A DNA stretch of 64,000 bases from Streptomyces avicenniae (GTDB lineage Bacteria > Actinomycetota > Actinomycetes > Streptomycetales > Streptomycetaceae): positions 62,001 to 126,000 of the forward strand of contig NZ_JOEK01000015.1 of NCBI RefSeq assembly GCF_000719135.1. The letters run 5' to 3'. How positions within the stretch are numbered: position 1 is the first letter of the stretch; the number at the start of each line of letters is the position of its first letter. This document shows, one piece after another, positions 8,804 through 17,956 of the stretch. The notes below the pieces were generated by a model. It was not told the origin of the DNA. It saw nothing but the letters and a program-made list of their open reading frames with translations, and did not search any database. The translations under genes were made by a program, and so were the position numbers.

Positions 8804-9964
8804 ATGGCCACACGCAGGACCGTCCGGATCGCTCTCAACGGCGTGACCGGGCGGATGGGCTACCGCCAGCACCTGGTCCGCTCGATCCTCGCCCTCCGCG
8901 AGCAGGGCGGCGTGGACCTGGGCGACGGCACCGTCATCTGGCCCGAGCCGGTGCTCGTCGGGCGCCGCGAGCACGTGCTGCGCGACCTCGCAGCGCGGCA
9001 CGGCCTGGGTGACGACGCGGTCGCCACCGACCTCGACGCCGTCCTCGCGGACGACTCGATCGACATCTACTTCGACGCGCAGATCACCCTCGCCCGCGAG
9101 GAGGCCATCGCCAAGGCGATCGCCGCGGGCAAGCACATCTACACCGAGAAGCCCACCGCCACCGGCCTCGACGGCGCCCTGCGGCTCGCCAGGCTGGCGC
9201 GCGACGCGGGCGTCAAGAACGGCGTGGTGCAGGACAAGCTGTTCCTGCCGGGGCTGCTCAAGCTGAAGCGCCTGGTGGACGGCGGCTTCTTCGGCCGCAT
9301 CCTCTCGGTGCGCGGCGAGTTCGGCTACTGGGTGTTCGAGGGCGACTGGCAGCCCGCGCAGCGCCCGTCCTGGAACTACCGGGCGCAGGACGGCGGCGGC
9401 ATCGTCGTGGACATGTTCCCGCACTGGGAGTACGTGCTCCACGAGCTGTTCGGCCGCGTCGAGACCGTGCAGGCGGTGACGAGGACGCACATCCCGCAGC
9501 GCTGGGACGAGCGCGGCAAGCCCTACGAGGCGACGGCCGACGACGCCGCCTACGGCATCTTCGAGCTGGCCGGTGGCATCGTCGCGCAGATCAACTCCTC
9601 CTGGTCGGTGCGCGTGAACCGCGACGAGCTGGTCGAGTTCCAGGTGGACGGCACCGAGGGCTCCGCCGTCGCCGGGCTGCGCAACTGCCGCGTCCAGCAC
9701 CGGTCGGCGACGCCCAAGCCCGTCTGGAACCCGGACCTCCCGGCCACCGAGGAGTTCCGCGACCAGTGGGCCGAGGTCCCGGACAACGGCGAGTTCGACA
9801 ACGGCTTCAAGGCGCAGTGGGAGCTGTTCCTGCGCCATGTCGTCGCCGACGAGCCCTGGAGCTGGGACCTGCTGGCCGGTGCGCGAGGCGTGCAGCTGGC
9901 CGAGCTGGGCCTCGCCTCCGCGGCAGAGGGCCGCCGCCTGCCCGTGTCAGAACTGAGCCTGTGA
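8804..9964 (+). CDS. Gfo/Idh/MocA-family dehydrogenase
   Basis: A 386-residue NAD(P)-dependent oxidoreductase, first gene of a catabolic operon. The N-terminal Rossmann domain is slightly unusual (RIALNGVTGRMGYRQHLV), but the diagnostic KHIYTEKPTA segment around residue 115 and the C-terminal substrate domain (GGGIVVDMFPHWEYVLHELF) are intact. Members oxidise sugars, inositols or uronates. ATG 8804 has GGAGG 8 nt upstream. The LacI operator immediately upstream and the following DUF993 and isomerase genes point to breakdown of an unusual sugar or polyol. Confidence 0.9.
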   Translation: MATRRTVRIALNGVTGRMGYRQHLVRSILALREQGGVDLGDGTVIWPEPVLVGRREHVLRDLAARHGLGDDAVATDLDAVLADDSIDIYFDAQITLAREEAIAKAIAAGKHIYTEKPTATGLDGALRLARLARDAGVKNGVVQDKLFLPGLLKLKRLVDGGFFGRILSVRGEFGYWVFEGDWQPAQRPSWNYRAQDGGGIVVDMFPHWEYVLHELFGRVETVQAVTRTHIPQRWDERGKPYEATADDAAYGIFELAGGIVAQINSSWSVRVNRDELVEFQVDGTEGSAVAGLRNCRVQHRSATPKPVWNPDLPATEEFRDQWAEVPDNGEFDNGFKAQWELFLRHVVADEPWSWDLLAGARGVQLAELGLASAAEGRRLPVSELSL

Positions 9965-9986
9965 CGCTCCGGGAGCGAGACCGATC

Positions 9987-11141
9987 ATGATCCGACTGCC
10001 TGACTCCGAGGGCCGCCTGCGCGCCTACACGCCGCGCGCCGAGCCCGCCGCCCTGGCGCCCGGCGGGCCGCCGCTCGCCTCGCGGACCGTCTTCTCGGCC
10101 GCGCACGTGGTGGCCGACCCGTTCGCCGACACGACGCCGGACGGCCCGGCCGCCGTGGACTGGGAGACGACGCTCGCCTTCCGGCACCACCTGTGGTCGC
10201 ACGGCCTGGGCGTCGCCGAGGCCATGGACACCGCGCAGCGCGGCATGGGCCTCGACTGGGCCGGGGCCGCCGAGCTGATCCGCCGCTCCGGCGCGGAGGC
10301 GCGGGCCGTGGGCGGCCGGATCGCCTGCGGCGTGGGCACCGACCAGCTCACCGGACCGGCGTCCACCGAGGACGTGCGGCGCGCGTACGAGGAACAGCTC
10401 GCCGTCGTCGAGGAGACCGGCGCGCAGGCCATCCTGATGGCGTCCAGGGCGCTGGCGGCGGTCGCCACCGGGCCCGAGGACTACCTCACGGTCTACGGCC
10501 ACCTGCTGCGGCAGGCGGCTGAGCCGGTCGTGCTGCACTGGCTCGGCCCGATGTTCGACCCGGCGCTCGCCGGCTACTGGGGCAGCGACGACCTGGACGA
10601 GGCCACGGAGACGTTCCTCGCCGTCATCGCCGACCACCCGGACAAGGTGGACGGCGTCAAGGTCTCCCTGCTCGACGCGCGGCGCGAGGTGGAGCTGCGG
10701 CGCAGGCTGCCCAAGGGCGTGCGCTGCTACACGGGCGACGACTTCCACTACCCGGAGCTGATCGCCGGGGACGAACGCGGCTTCAGCCACGCGCTCCTCG
10801 GGATCTTCGACCCGCTCGGGCCGCTCGCCGCCCACGCGGTGCGCACCCTGGACACCGGGGACGTCGCCGGATTCCGGGCGGTCCTCGACCCGACCGTGGA
10901 GCTGTCCCGGCACCTCTTCCAGACGCCCACGCGCTACTACAAGACCGGCGTGGTCCTCCTCGCGTGGCTGGCCGGGCACCAGGAGCACTTCGTGATGGCG
11001 GGCGGGCTCCAGTCGGCGCGCTCGCTGCCGCACCTGGCGCGCGCCTACGAACTGGCGGACGGTCTGGGGCTCTTCCCCGATCCGGGGCTGGCCGAGGAGC
11101 GCATGGCGCGCCTGCTGTCGGTGTACGGGGTGGCGCCGTGA
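9987..11141 (+). CDS. DUF993 dihydrodipicolinate synthase-like protein
   Basis: A 384-residue protein of the DUF993 family, distant (beta/alpha)8 relatives of dihydrodipicolinate synthase/N-acetylneuraminate lyase. Sequence such as VDWETTLAFRHHLWSHGLG, LHWLGPMFDPALAGYWG and KVDGVKVSLLDARREVEL is consistent; the last contains the lysine expected at the end of strand six. It starts 22 bp after the dehydrogenase and its TGA overlaps the GTG of the next gene. An aldolase-like C-C cleavage on the oxidised sugar is the reasonable guess; the reaction is not established. Confidence 0.82.
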   Translation: MIRLPDSEGRLRAYTPRAEPAALAPGGPPLASRTVFSAAHVVADPFADTTPDGPAAVDWETTLAFRHHLWSHGLGVAEAMDTAQRGMGLDWAGAAELIRRSGAEARAVGGRIACGVGTDQLTGPASTEDVRRAYEEQLAVVEETGAQAILMASRALAAVATGPEDYLTVYGHLLRQAAEPVVLHWLGPMFDPALAGYWGSDDLDEATETFLAVIADHPDKVDGVKVSLLDARREVELRRRLPKGVRCYTGDDFHYPELIAGDERGFSHALLGIFDPLGPLAAHAVRTLDTGDVAGFRAVLDPTVELSRHLFQTPTRYYKTGVVLLAWLAGHQEHFVMAGGLQSARSLPHLARAYELADGLGLFPDPGLAEERMARLLSVYGVAP

Positions 11142-12097
11142 CCACGCCCGGCAGCAGCACGAGCAACGCGACCAGCACGGCCAACGCGACCAGCACGGCG
11201 AGCAGGACGGGGAACGGCGCGGTGACGGAATCGGCGACGGCGGACACGACGGCGGCGGTGGACACGGTCCCGGACCTCCCCGGCTTCTCGATCAACCAGA
11301 TGACGGCCAGACAACTGGCCCTTCCCGACCTGGTCAACGTCCTGTCGTCACTCTCCGTTCCCGGAGTGGGACTCTGGCGTGAACCCGTGCGCGACTTCGG
11401 CCTCGCCGCCGCGGCCCGCCTGGTCCGCGACGCCGGGCTGACGGTCACCTCGCTGTGCCGCGGCGGCTTCCTCACCACCACGGAACCCGCCGCCCGCGCC
11501 GCCGCCCTCGACGACAACCGCGCCGCCCTGGACGAGGCCGCCGTCCTCGGCACCGACACCCTCGTCCTCGTCTCGGGCGGCCTGCCGCCAGGGAGCAAGG
11601 ACCTGGCGGGCGCCCGCGAACGGATCGCCGACGCGCTCGCCGAGCTGGCCCCCTACGCCGCCGAGCGGGGCGTACGGCTGGCGATCGAGCCGCTGCACCC
11701 CATGTTCGCGTCCGACCGCTGCGTGGTCTCCACGCTCGCCCAGGCCCTTGACCTGGCCGAACGGTTCCCCGCCACGCAGGTCGGCGTCGTCGTGGACACC
11801 TACCACCTGTGGTGGGACGACACGGTGGCCGCGCAGATCCGCCGGGCGGGCGAGGGCGGCCGTATCCACTGCTTCCAACTCGCCGACTGGATCACGCCGT
11901 TGCCCGCGGGCGTCCTCACCGGGCGCGGCCAGCTCGGCGACGGCTCGGTGGACATGCGCTGGTTCCGCGACCAGGTGGCCGCGGCCGGGTACACCGGCCC
12001 GGTCGAGGTCGAGATCTTCAACGACGGGCTGTGGGCGCGGGACGGCGCCGAGGTCCTCGCCGAGACCGTCGCCCGTTACCGCGCGCACGTGCTCTGA
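11138..12097 (+). CDS. Sugar phosphate isomerase/epimerase (TIM barrel)
   Basis: A 319-residue xylose-isomerase-like TIM barrel protein. Metal-ligand regions are visible as RLAIEPLHP, VGVVVDTYHLWWD, HCFQLADW and VEVEIFND. The GTG at 11138 overlaps the preceding TGA. The first ~45 residues are a low-complexity Ser/Thr/Ala/Asn leader encoded by an 18-bp DNA repeat in two copies; the barrel proper starts at about residue 48 (LPGFSINQMT), so the true start could lie further in. Third gene of the LacI-controlled operon. Confidence 0.85.
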   Translation: MTTPGSSTSNATSTANATSTASRTGNGAVTESATADTTAAVDTVPDLPGFSINQMTARQLALPDLVNVLSSLSVPGVGLWREPVRDFGLAAAARLVRDAGLTVTSLCRGGFLTTTEPAARAAALDDNRAALDEAAVLGTDTLVLVSGGLPPGSKDLAGARERIADALAELAPYAAERGVRLAIEPLHPMFASDRCVVSTLAQALDLAERFPATQVGVVVDTYHLWWDDTVAAQIRRAGEGGRIHCFQLADWITPLPAGVLTGRGQLGDGSVDMRWFRDQVAAAGYTGPVEVEIFNDGLWARDGAEVLAETVARYRAHVL

Positions 12098-12115
12098 CCG
12101 CCGCCGCCGCGCGGT

Positions 12116-13192
12116 GTGACGACGGGGCCGCTGCCGGACAACTCCAGCAGTGTGACGCCAGGAACCGCCGCACACCGCGCACGCCCCGCCCGCGATCCAC
12201 GCTGGGACACCACCCGCTGGATCGCGGGCACGCTCGTCGTCGTCGGCCACGCGATCGAGGAGATCCGTGACCTCGACTCGATGCGCTGGCTCTATCTCGC
12301 GACCTGGCCGCTGCGCATCCCCGTCCTCGCCCTGGTCTGCGGCTACTTCAGCTCGGCCCACGTCCCCGACGCCCGGGAGGCGCGGCGGGCGCTGACGAGT
12401 CTGGCCGTCCCCTACCTGGCGTTCAGCGTGCTCCACACGGCGCAGATCCGGCTGCTCGGCGGCGGCTGGCGGTTCTTCCTCGGCGAGACGGCGTGGGGCC
12501 TGTGGTTCCTGATGGCGCTGCTGTTCTGGCGGGTGGCGCTGCCGTATCTCGCCGCGCTGCGGCACCCGTTGACGGCGTCCGTCGGGGCGGCGCTGCTGGT
12601 CGGCTACTTCGACGAGTTCGGCGCCGTCTTCACCGCCTCGCGCGCGGTGGCGTTCCTCCCGTTCTTCCTGCTGGGCTGGAAGATCCGGCAGGGCTTCCTG
12701 AGCGGATTCCTCACCTCGCCCGCGACCGGGCCGCCGAGCGCGGCCGTGCTGCTGCTGAGTGCCGCCGCCGTCTGGTGGGCCCGTGACGACATCCGGCTGG
12801 CGTGGCTGCCGATGCGGGGGCACTACGGCGGCGAGTCGGCCGTGTTCGGGCCCGAGGGCGCGTGGCTGATACGCGCGGCGTTACTGCTGTACGGGGCGGT
12901 GGTGGCCGTGTGTCTCGTCCGCCTGGTGCCGCGGCGCCGCGTTCCCGTGCTCACGTTCCTGGGGAGCGGCGGGATGTACGTCTACCTGTGGCACATCCTC
13001 TTCATCCGGGCGGCACACCACCACGGCGTCACGGAGTTCGCCGACCACTGGTACGAGGCGGGGCTCGTGGTCGCCGCCGCCGTCGCGCTGGCCGTGGCGC
13101 TGGCCTCGCCGCCCGTCCGCGCGCTCACCCGGCCGCTCGTCCAGCCGGGGCGCCCGGTACGCCGGGGGGCGCGGGCGCGGGAGTTGACCTGA
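12116..13192 (+). CDS. Membrane acyltransferase 3 family protein
   Basis: A 358-residue integral membrane acyltransferase (family 3/fucose 4-O-acetylase type) with about ten hydrophobic segments. The N-terminal motif RWDTTRWIAGTLVVVGHAIEE carries the conserved His, and YLWHILFIRAAHHHG near the C-terminus is typical. Such proteins acetylate extracellular polysaccharides or secondary metabolites. The start is not firmly set: GTG 12116 is used, GTG 12152 is an alternative, neither with a strong ribosome site. A single TTA codon at 12881-12883 makes translation dependent on the rare tRNA-Leu(UAA) in Streptomyces. Confidence 0.85.
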   Translation: MTTGPLPDNSSSVTPGTAAHRARPARDPRWDTTRWIAGTLVVVGHAIEEIRDLDSMRWLYLATWPLRIPVLALVCGYFSSAHVPDAREARRALTSLAVPYLAFSVLHTAQIRLLGGGWRFFLGETAWGLWFLMALLFWRVALPYLAALRHPLTASVGAALLVGYFDEFGAVFTASRAVAFLPFFLLGWKIRQGFLSGFLTSPATGPPSAAVLLLSAAAVWWARDDIRLAWLPMRGHYGGESAVFGPEGAWLIRAALLLYGAVVAVCLVRLVPRRRVPVLTFLGSGGMYVYLWHILFIRAAHHHGVTEFADHWYEAGLVVAAAVALAVALASPPVRALTRPLVQPGRPVRRGARARELT

Positions 13193-13203
13193 CGCCCGCT
13201 CAA

Positions 13204-13222
13204 CCCGGTGCCCGTCACCGGG
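13204..13222 (+). terminator. Hairpin after the acyltransferase
   Basis: CCCGGTG (13204-13210) and CACCGGG (13216-13222) form a 7-bp stem with a 5-nt loop, 12 bp past the acyltransferase stop and before recD2. Confidence 0.45.
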
Positions 13223-13264
13223 CCCTCACTCCCCGTTGTCAGTGCCCCGGGCTACTGTCGAGCC

Positions 13265-15493
13265 ATGTCACACAGCGTTGTGGTCGAGGGAGTTCTCGAA
13301 CGCATCACGTACGCGAACGAGGAGAACGGTTACACGGTCGCCCGTGTCGATACCGGGCACGGCTCGGGTGAACTGCTGACCGTCGTCGGCGCGTTGCTCG
13401 GCGCGCAGGTGGGGGAGTCGCTGCGGATGACGGGCCGCTGGGGCTCGCACCCGCAGTACGGCCGTCAGTTCACGGTGGAGAACTACACGACGGTCCTTCC
13501 CGCCACCGTGCAGGGCATACGCCGCTACCTCGGCTCAGGGCTGATCAAGGGCATCGGCCCGCGCACCGCCGAGCGGATCGTGGACCACTTCGGCGCCACC
13601 ACCCTGGACGTCATCGAGACCGAGGTGAAGCGGCTCGTGGAGGTGCCCGGGCTCGGGCCGAAACGCACCGCGTCCATCGCCGCGGCCTGGGAGGAGCAGA
13701 AGGCGATCAAGGAGGTGATGGTCTTCCTCCAGGGCGTCGAGGTCTCCACGTCCATCGCGGTGCGCATCTACAAGAAGTACGGCGACGCGTCGATCTCCGT
13801 GGTGAGGAACCAGCCGTACCGCCTCGCGGCCGACGTGTGGGGCATCGGGTTCCTCACCGCCGACCGGATCGCCCGCGCCGTCGGCATCCCCGAGGACAGC
13901 CCGGAGCGCGTCAAGGCGGGGCTGGCGTACGCGCTCTCCCAGGCGGCCGACCAGGGGAACTGCTACCTGCCGCAGGAACGGCTCATCGCGGACGCCGTCA
14001 AGCTCCTCCAGGTGGACACCGGCCTGGTCATCGACTGCCTGGGGGAGCTGGCGGAGGAGCCGGAGGGCGTCGTGCGCGAACGGGTGCCCGACCCCGGCGG
14101 GGACGGCCTGATCACCGCCGTCTACCTCGTGCCCTTCCACCGCGCGGAGCTGTCGCTGGCCGGGCAGCTGCGGCGGCTCCTGCGGGCCGAGGAGGACCGG
14201 CTGGCGGCCTTCGCCGAGGTCGCGTGGGACAAGGCCCTCGCCTGGCTGGCGGGCCACACGGGAGCCGCGCTGGCGCCCGAGCAGGAGCAGGCGGTCAGGC
14301 TCGCGCTGACCGAGCGGGTCGCGGTCCTGACGGGCGGCCCCGGCTGCGGCAAGTCGTTCACCGTCCGCTCGGTGGTCGAGCTGGCGCGGGCCAAGCGCGC
14401 CAAGGTGGTGCTCGCGGCGCCGACCGGCCGGGCGGCCAAGCGGCTCGCCGAGCTGACCGGCGCCGAGGCGTCCACCGTGCACCGGCTGCTGGAGCTGAAG
14501 CCGGGCGGCGACGCGGCCTACGACCGCGACCGCCCGCTCGACGCCGACCTCGTCGTCGTGGACGAGGCGTCCATGCTGGACCTGCTGCTGGCGAACAAGC
14601 TGGTGAAGGCCGTGCCGCCCGGCGCGCACCTGCTCCTCGTCGGGGACGTGGACCAACTCCCCTCGGTCGGCGCGGGGGAGGTGCTGCGCGACCTGCTGGC
14701 GCCCGGCTCGCCCGTGCCCGCCGTACGGCTGACGCGCATCTTCCGCCAGGCGCAGCAGTCCGGCGTCGTGACGAACGCGCACCGCATCAACAAGGGCGTC
14801 CCGCCGGTGACCGAGGGCCTGCCCGACTTCTTCCTCTTCGCGGAGGAGGACACCGAGGAGGCGGGCAGGCTCGCGGTGGACGTGGCGGCCCGGCGCATCC
14901 CGGCCCGCTTCGGCCTCGACCCGCGCCGGGACGTCCAGGTCCTCACACCGATGCACCGGGGACCTGCCGGGGCCGGTGTGCTGAACGGGCTGCTCCAGCA
15001 GTCCGTCACCCCCGCCCGTCCCGGGCTGGCGGAGAAGCGGTTCGGCGGCCGGGTCTTCCGCGTCGGCGACAAGGTCACGCAGATCCGCAACAACTACGAG
15101 AAGGGCGCGAACGGCGTCTTCAACGGGACGGTCGGCGTCGTCACCGCGCTCGACGTGGACGAGCAGCGGCTCACCGTCCGCACCGACGAGGACGAGGACA
15201 TCCCCTACGACTTCGCGGAACTCGACGAGCTGGCCCACGCCTACGCCGTCACGATCCACCGCTCGCAGGGCAGCGAGTACCCGTGCGTGGTCATCCCGGT
15301 CACGACGAGCGCCTGGATGATGCTCCAGCGGAACCTGTTGTACACGGCCGTGACCCGCGCCAAGCGGCTCGTGGTCCTGGTGGGCTCCCGGCGCGCGCTG
15401 GGGCAGGCGGTGCGCAGTGTCGCGGCCGGACGGCGCTGCACGGCGCTCGACGCCCGGCTCGCCGGGCAGATACCGCGCCCGGAAGAACCGTGA
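13265..15493 (+). CDS. recD2: RecD2-type ATP-dependent DNA helicase
   Basis: A 742-residue SF1B helicase of the RecD2 (RecD-like, YrrC) family. It begins with an OB-like domain (VEGVLERITYANEENGYTV), then tandem helix-hairpin-helix elements (GLIKGIGPRTAERIVDHFG, VPGLGPKRTASIAAAW), Walker A GGPGCGKSFT at about residue 358, Walker B VVVDEASMLD, and C-terminal motifs YAVTIHRSQGSEYP and LLYTAVTRAKRLVVLVG. It unwinds DNA 5' to 3' in repair and replication-fork rescue outside RecBCD. ATG 13265 matches the family N-terminus; the frame opens upstream from 13208. Confidence 0.95.
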   Translation: MSHSVVVEGVLERITYANEENGYTVARVDTGHGSGELLTVVGALLGAQVGESLRMTGRWGSHPQYGRQFTVENYTTVLPATVQGIRRYLGSGLIKGIGPRTAERIVDHFGATTLDVIETEVKRLVEVPGLGPKRTASIAAAWEEQKAIKEVMVFLQGVEVSTSIAVRIYKKYGDASISVVRNQPYRLAADVWGIGFLTADRIARAVGIPEDSPERVKAGLAYALSQAADQGNCYLPQERLIADAVKLLQVDTGLVIDCLGELAEEPEGVVRERVPDPGGDGLITAVYLVPFHRAELSLAGQLRRLLRAEEDRLAAFAEVAWDKALAWLAGHTGAALAPEQEQAVRLALTERVAVLTGGPGCGKSFTVRSVVELARAKRAKVVLAAPTGRAAKRLAELTGAEASTVHRLLELKPGGDAAYDRDRPLDADLVVVDEASMLDLLLANKLVKAVPPGAHLLLVGDVDQLPSVGAGEVLRDLLAPGSPVPAVRLTRIFRQAQQSGVVTNAHRINKGVPPVTEGLPDFFLFAEEDTEEAGRLAVDVAARRIPARFGLDPRRDVQVLTPMHRGPAGAGVLNGLLQQSVTPARPGLAEKRFGGRVFRVGDKVTQIRNNYEKGANGVFNGTVGVVTALDVDEQRLTVRTDEDEDIPYDFAELDELAHAYAVTIHRSQGSEYPCVVIPVTTSAWMMLQRNLLYTAVTRAKRLVVLVGSRRALGQAVRSVAAGRRCTALDARLAGQIPRPEEP

Positions 15494-15651
15494 ATATCCC
15501 GGTTGCGGCGGCACGCCGTGCCAGATTTTGGCCACATGGCCGACCCCGAGTGCACATTGTGGGCCCAGATGGGGGACAGTGGAGGGAGTCAGGGCACCTC
15601 GATGAACTCAGGACACCTCGAAGACGAGGCACGACGCCGGTGAGGGAAGAC

Positions 15652-16965
15652 GTGAGCGAAAACCGCAACAGCGACAGCGCGGACAAGGCAGTAGTAGTGC
15701 GGTACCAGGGCGAGGAGCACTCCTACCCGATCGTTGACAGCTCGGTGGGCGACAAGGGCTTCGACATCGGCAAGCTGCGCGCCCAGACCGGTCTGGTGAC
15801 CCTGGACTCCGGTTTCGGCAACACTTCGTCCGCCACGTCGGCGGTCACCTATCTGGACGGCGAGCAGGGCATCCTGCGCTACCGCGGCTATCCGATCGAG
15901 CAGATCGCCGAGCGCGGCTCGTTCCTGGAGACCGCCTACCTGCTCATCAACGGTGAGCTGCCGACGGTGGACGAGCTGGCGGCGTTCAGCCGTGAGATCT
16001 CGCAGCACACGCTGCTGCACGAGGACGTGAAGCGGTTCTTCGACGGCTTCCCGACCGACGCGCACCCCATGGCCATGCTGACCTCCGTGGTCAGCGCGCT
16101 GTCCACCTTCTACCAGGACAGCCACAACCCGTTCGACGAGCGGCAGCGCTACATCTCCACGATCCGGCTGCTCGCCAAGCTTCCGACGATCGCGGCGTAC
16201 GCGTTCAAGAAATCCGTCGGTCACCCGGTCGTCTACCCCCGCAACGACCTCGGGTACGTGGAGAACTTCCTGCGCATGACCTTCTCGGTCCCGGCCGAGG
16301 AGTACGCGCTCGACCCGGTGGTCGTCAGCGCGCTGGAGAAGCTGCTGATCCTGCACGCGGACCACGAGCAGAACTGTTCGACCTCCACCGTGCGGCTCGT
16401 CGGCTCCTCCCAGGCGAACCTGTTCGTCTCCATCTCCGCGGGCATCAACGCGCTGTGGGGCCCGCTGCACGGCGGCGCCAACGCGGCGGTGCTGGAGATG
16501 CTGGAGAGCATCCAGGCCGAGGGCGGGGACGTGGACGCGTTCATCCGCCGGGTGAAGAACAAGGAGCAGGGCGTCCGGCTCATGGGCTTCGGCCACCGGG
16601 TGTACAAGAGCTTCGACCCGCGCGCCAAGATCATCAAGTCGGCGGCGCACGACGTGCTCTCGGCGCTCGGCAAGTCCGACGAGCTGCTGGACATCGCGCT
16701 GCGCCTGGAGGAGCACGCGCTGAGCGACGACTACTTCGTCTCGCGCAACCTCTACCCGAACGTGGACTTCTACACCGGCCTGATCTACCGGGCCATGGGC
16801 TTCCCGACCAGCATGTTCACCGTGCTGTTCGCGCTGGGCAGGCTGCCCGGCTGGATCGCCCAGTGGCACGAGATGATCGCCGACCCGACGACCCGCATCG
16901 GCCGTCCCCGGCAGGTCTACACGGGCGTCGCGGAGCGCGCGTACGTCCCGGTGGAGCAGCGTTGA
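15652..16965 (+). CDS. gltA: Citrate synthase
   Basis: A 437-residue type II citrate synthase condensing acetyl-CoA with oxaloacetate. Catalytic regions are intact: ADHEQNCSTSTVR, GPLHGGANAAVLEM (substrate His), MGFGHRVYKSFDPR (His) and PNVDFYTGLIYRAMG (Asp). The start is set at GTG 15652, with GAGGGAAG just upstream and a short Asp/Ser-rich leader; the same frame is open for 1.8 kb upstream but only as a shadow of recD2. Expressed alone; candidate terminators follow. Confidence 0.96.
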   Translation: MSENRNSDSADKAVVVRYQGEEHSYPIVDSSVGDKGFDIGKLRAQTGLVTLDSGFGNTSSATSAVTYLDGEQGILRYRGYPIEQIAERGSFLETAYLLINGELPTVDELAAFSREISQHTLLHEDVKRFFDGFPTDAHPMAMLTSVVSALSTFYQDSHNPFDERQRYISTIRLLAKLPTIAAYAFKKSVGHPVVYPRNDLGYVENFLRMTFSVPAEEYALDPVVVSALEKLLILHADHEQNCSTSTVRLVGSSQANLFVSISAGINALWGPLHGGANAAVLEMLESIQAEGGDVDAFIRRVKNKEQGVRLMGFGHRVYKSFDPRAKIIKSAAHDVLSALGKSDELLDIALRLEEHALSDDYFVSRNLYPNVDFYTGLIYRAMGFPTSMFTVLFALGRLPGWIAQWHEMIADPTTRIGRPRQVYTGVAERAYVPVEQR

Positions 16966-17114
16966 AGGATGTGACGTAGGTCACATCATCAGGTGTGCAA
17001 CCTTCGAAGGAGTTGTGGGTCTAACCGGTCAGTGTTGACGCGGGTTCGGCTGGACCCACGCCAACGGCCGTCCGGCCCGGGGTCCCGTGGGGGGACGCTC
17101 TGAGCGGACGGCAG

Positions 17115-17164
17115 GAAGCGCCCCGTGCCGGGCCCTGTGGGGGGACCCGTCGGCGGGGCGCTTC
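17115..17164 (+). terminator. Terminator-like hairpin after citrate synthase
   Basis: Arms GAAGCGCCCCG (17115-17125) and CGGGGCGCTTC (17154-17164) are perfectly complementary over 11 bp, with further pairing inside the loop, and are followed by TCTCTTT. The hairpin lies 150 bp past the citrate synthase stop. Confidence 0.6.
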
Positions 17165-17251
17165 TCTCTTTCCCGAGGGCGCCACCGCGCACTCCCGGCC
17201 GCCCCCTTCCGCGCCCCGGGGCGGCTCACGTCGCACCCCAGAACGCAGGCA

Positions 17252-17294
17252 CACCACGGCCCGCACCGGTTCCGCGCCGGTGCGGGCCGTGGTG
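17252..17294 (-). terminator. Strong 18-bp hairpin between convergent genes
   Basis: Two perfectly complementary 18-nt arms (17252-17269 and 17277-17294, starting CACCACGGCC) enclose a 7-nt loop. It is 35 bp past the copper-chaperone stop on the minus strand and also faces citrate synthase, so it may terminate both. Together with the hairpin at 17115 it accounts for the 364-bp gap 16966-17329, where I see no gene. Confidence 0.7.
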
Positions 17295-17329
17295 CGCGGG
17301 CGGGCGGTCCTGGCCCGTCCCGGCCCCGG

Positions 17330-17542
17330 TCAGACCCGGCCGACCAGGTCGTACCCGGCCTCGTCCACGGCCGCCCTGACCGCCTCGTCGTCCAGCGGGC
17401 CGTCCGCCGTCACGGTGACCAGGCCCGTCGCGGCGGTGGCGCTCACCTCGCGCACGCCGGGCAGTTCCGAGACCTCCTCGGACACACTTCTCTCACAGTG
17501 GGCACAGGTCATCCCGGAAACCTTGTACGTGACCGCGCTCAT
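17330..17542 (-). CDS. CopZ-like copper chaperone (heavy-metal-associated domain)
   Basis: A 70-residue HMA-domain protein (ferredoxin-like fold). The metal site GMTCAHC is at residues 10-16, followed by the usual beta-alpha-beta-beta-alpha-beta pattern and ending DEAGYDLVGRV. It binds Cu(I) and would hand it to a P-type ATPase or to CsoR. ATG 17542 has GAGGA upstream. A CsoR-type palindrome lies 50 bp upstream, fitting copper induction. No P-type ATPase is in the window. Confidence 0.93.
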   Translation of the reverse strand: MSAVTYKVSGMTCAHCERSVSEEVSELPGVREVSATAATGLVTVTADGPLDDEAVRAAVDEAGYDLVGRV

Positions 17543-17592
17543 GACGTCCTCATCTCCTTCACGTCCCGTCCATGCCTTCGCCCCCGGATTAT

Positions 17593-17609
17593 ATACCCCT
17601 CGGGGGTAT
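17593..17609. promoter_or_regulatory. CsoR-type copper operator
   Basis: ATACCCCTCGGGGGTAT: arms ATACCCC (17593-17599) and GGGGTAT (17603-17609) around 3 nt match the G-tract palindromes known for actinobacterial CsoR. It lies in an AT-rich patch (ATTATATACCCC) that likely contains the copZ -10 region. The rest of the 414-bp gap 17543-17956 shows no gene. Confidence 0.75.
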
Positions 17610-17956
17610 GACTTCCGGATGGTGCCGCTCAACCCCGGCGCCCGTGGGCGCGTCACAGACGGATGGGGGGTCGTCTCTGTGTGCGAGTCCCACGGCAATC
17701 GGCTCGCGGTGTTGGGGGAAGCGCGGTGGAACGGGTCCTGACCGGTCGGCAGAGTGGAAGCGGGGCGCGTGTCAGGGCCGCTCTCCGGGGGACCCCGGGA
17801 TCGCCCTCGGGGGTGAACTGCCCCCGCGCTCCGGGGAAACCCGCCCTGATCCCTAGTCATGATGAAAAGATGTTCAGTGCGCCACGTCTCACATGTCAGC
17901 TTTGATTGACAGGTCGGTTCACGGGGGCGACCCCTCGCAAGGAAACGGACGAACGC

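Noticed and set aside
17610..17956. Possible riboswitch or small RNA before the DedA gene
   Set aside because: Several GC hairpins can be drawn, but none matched a riboswitch consensus I could recognise.
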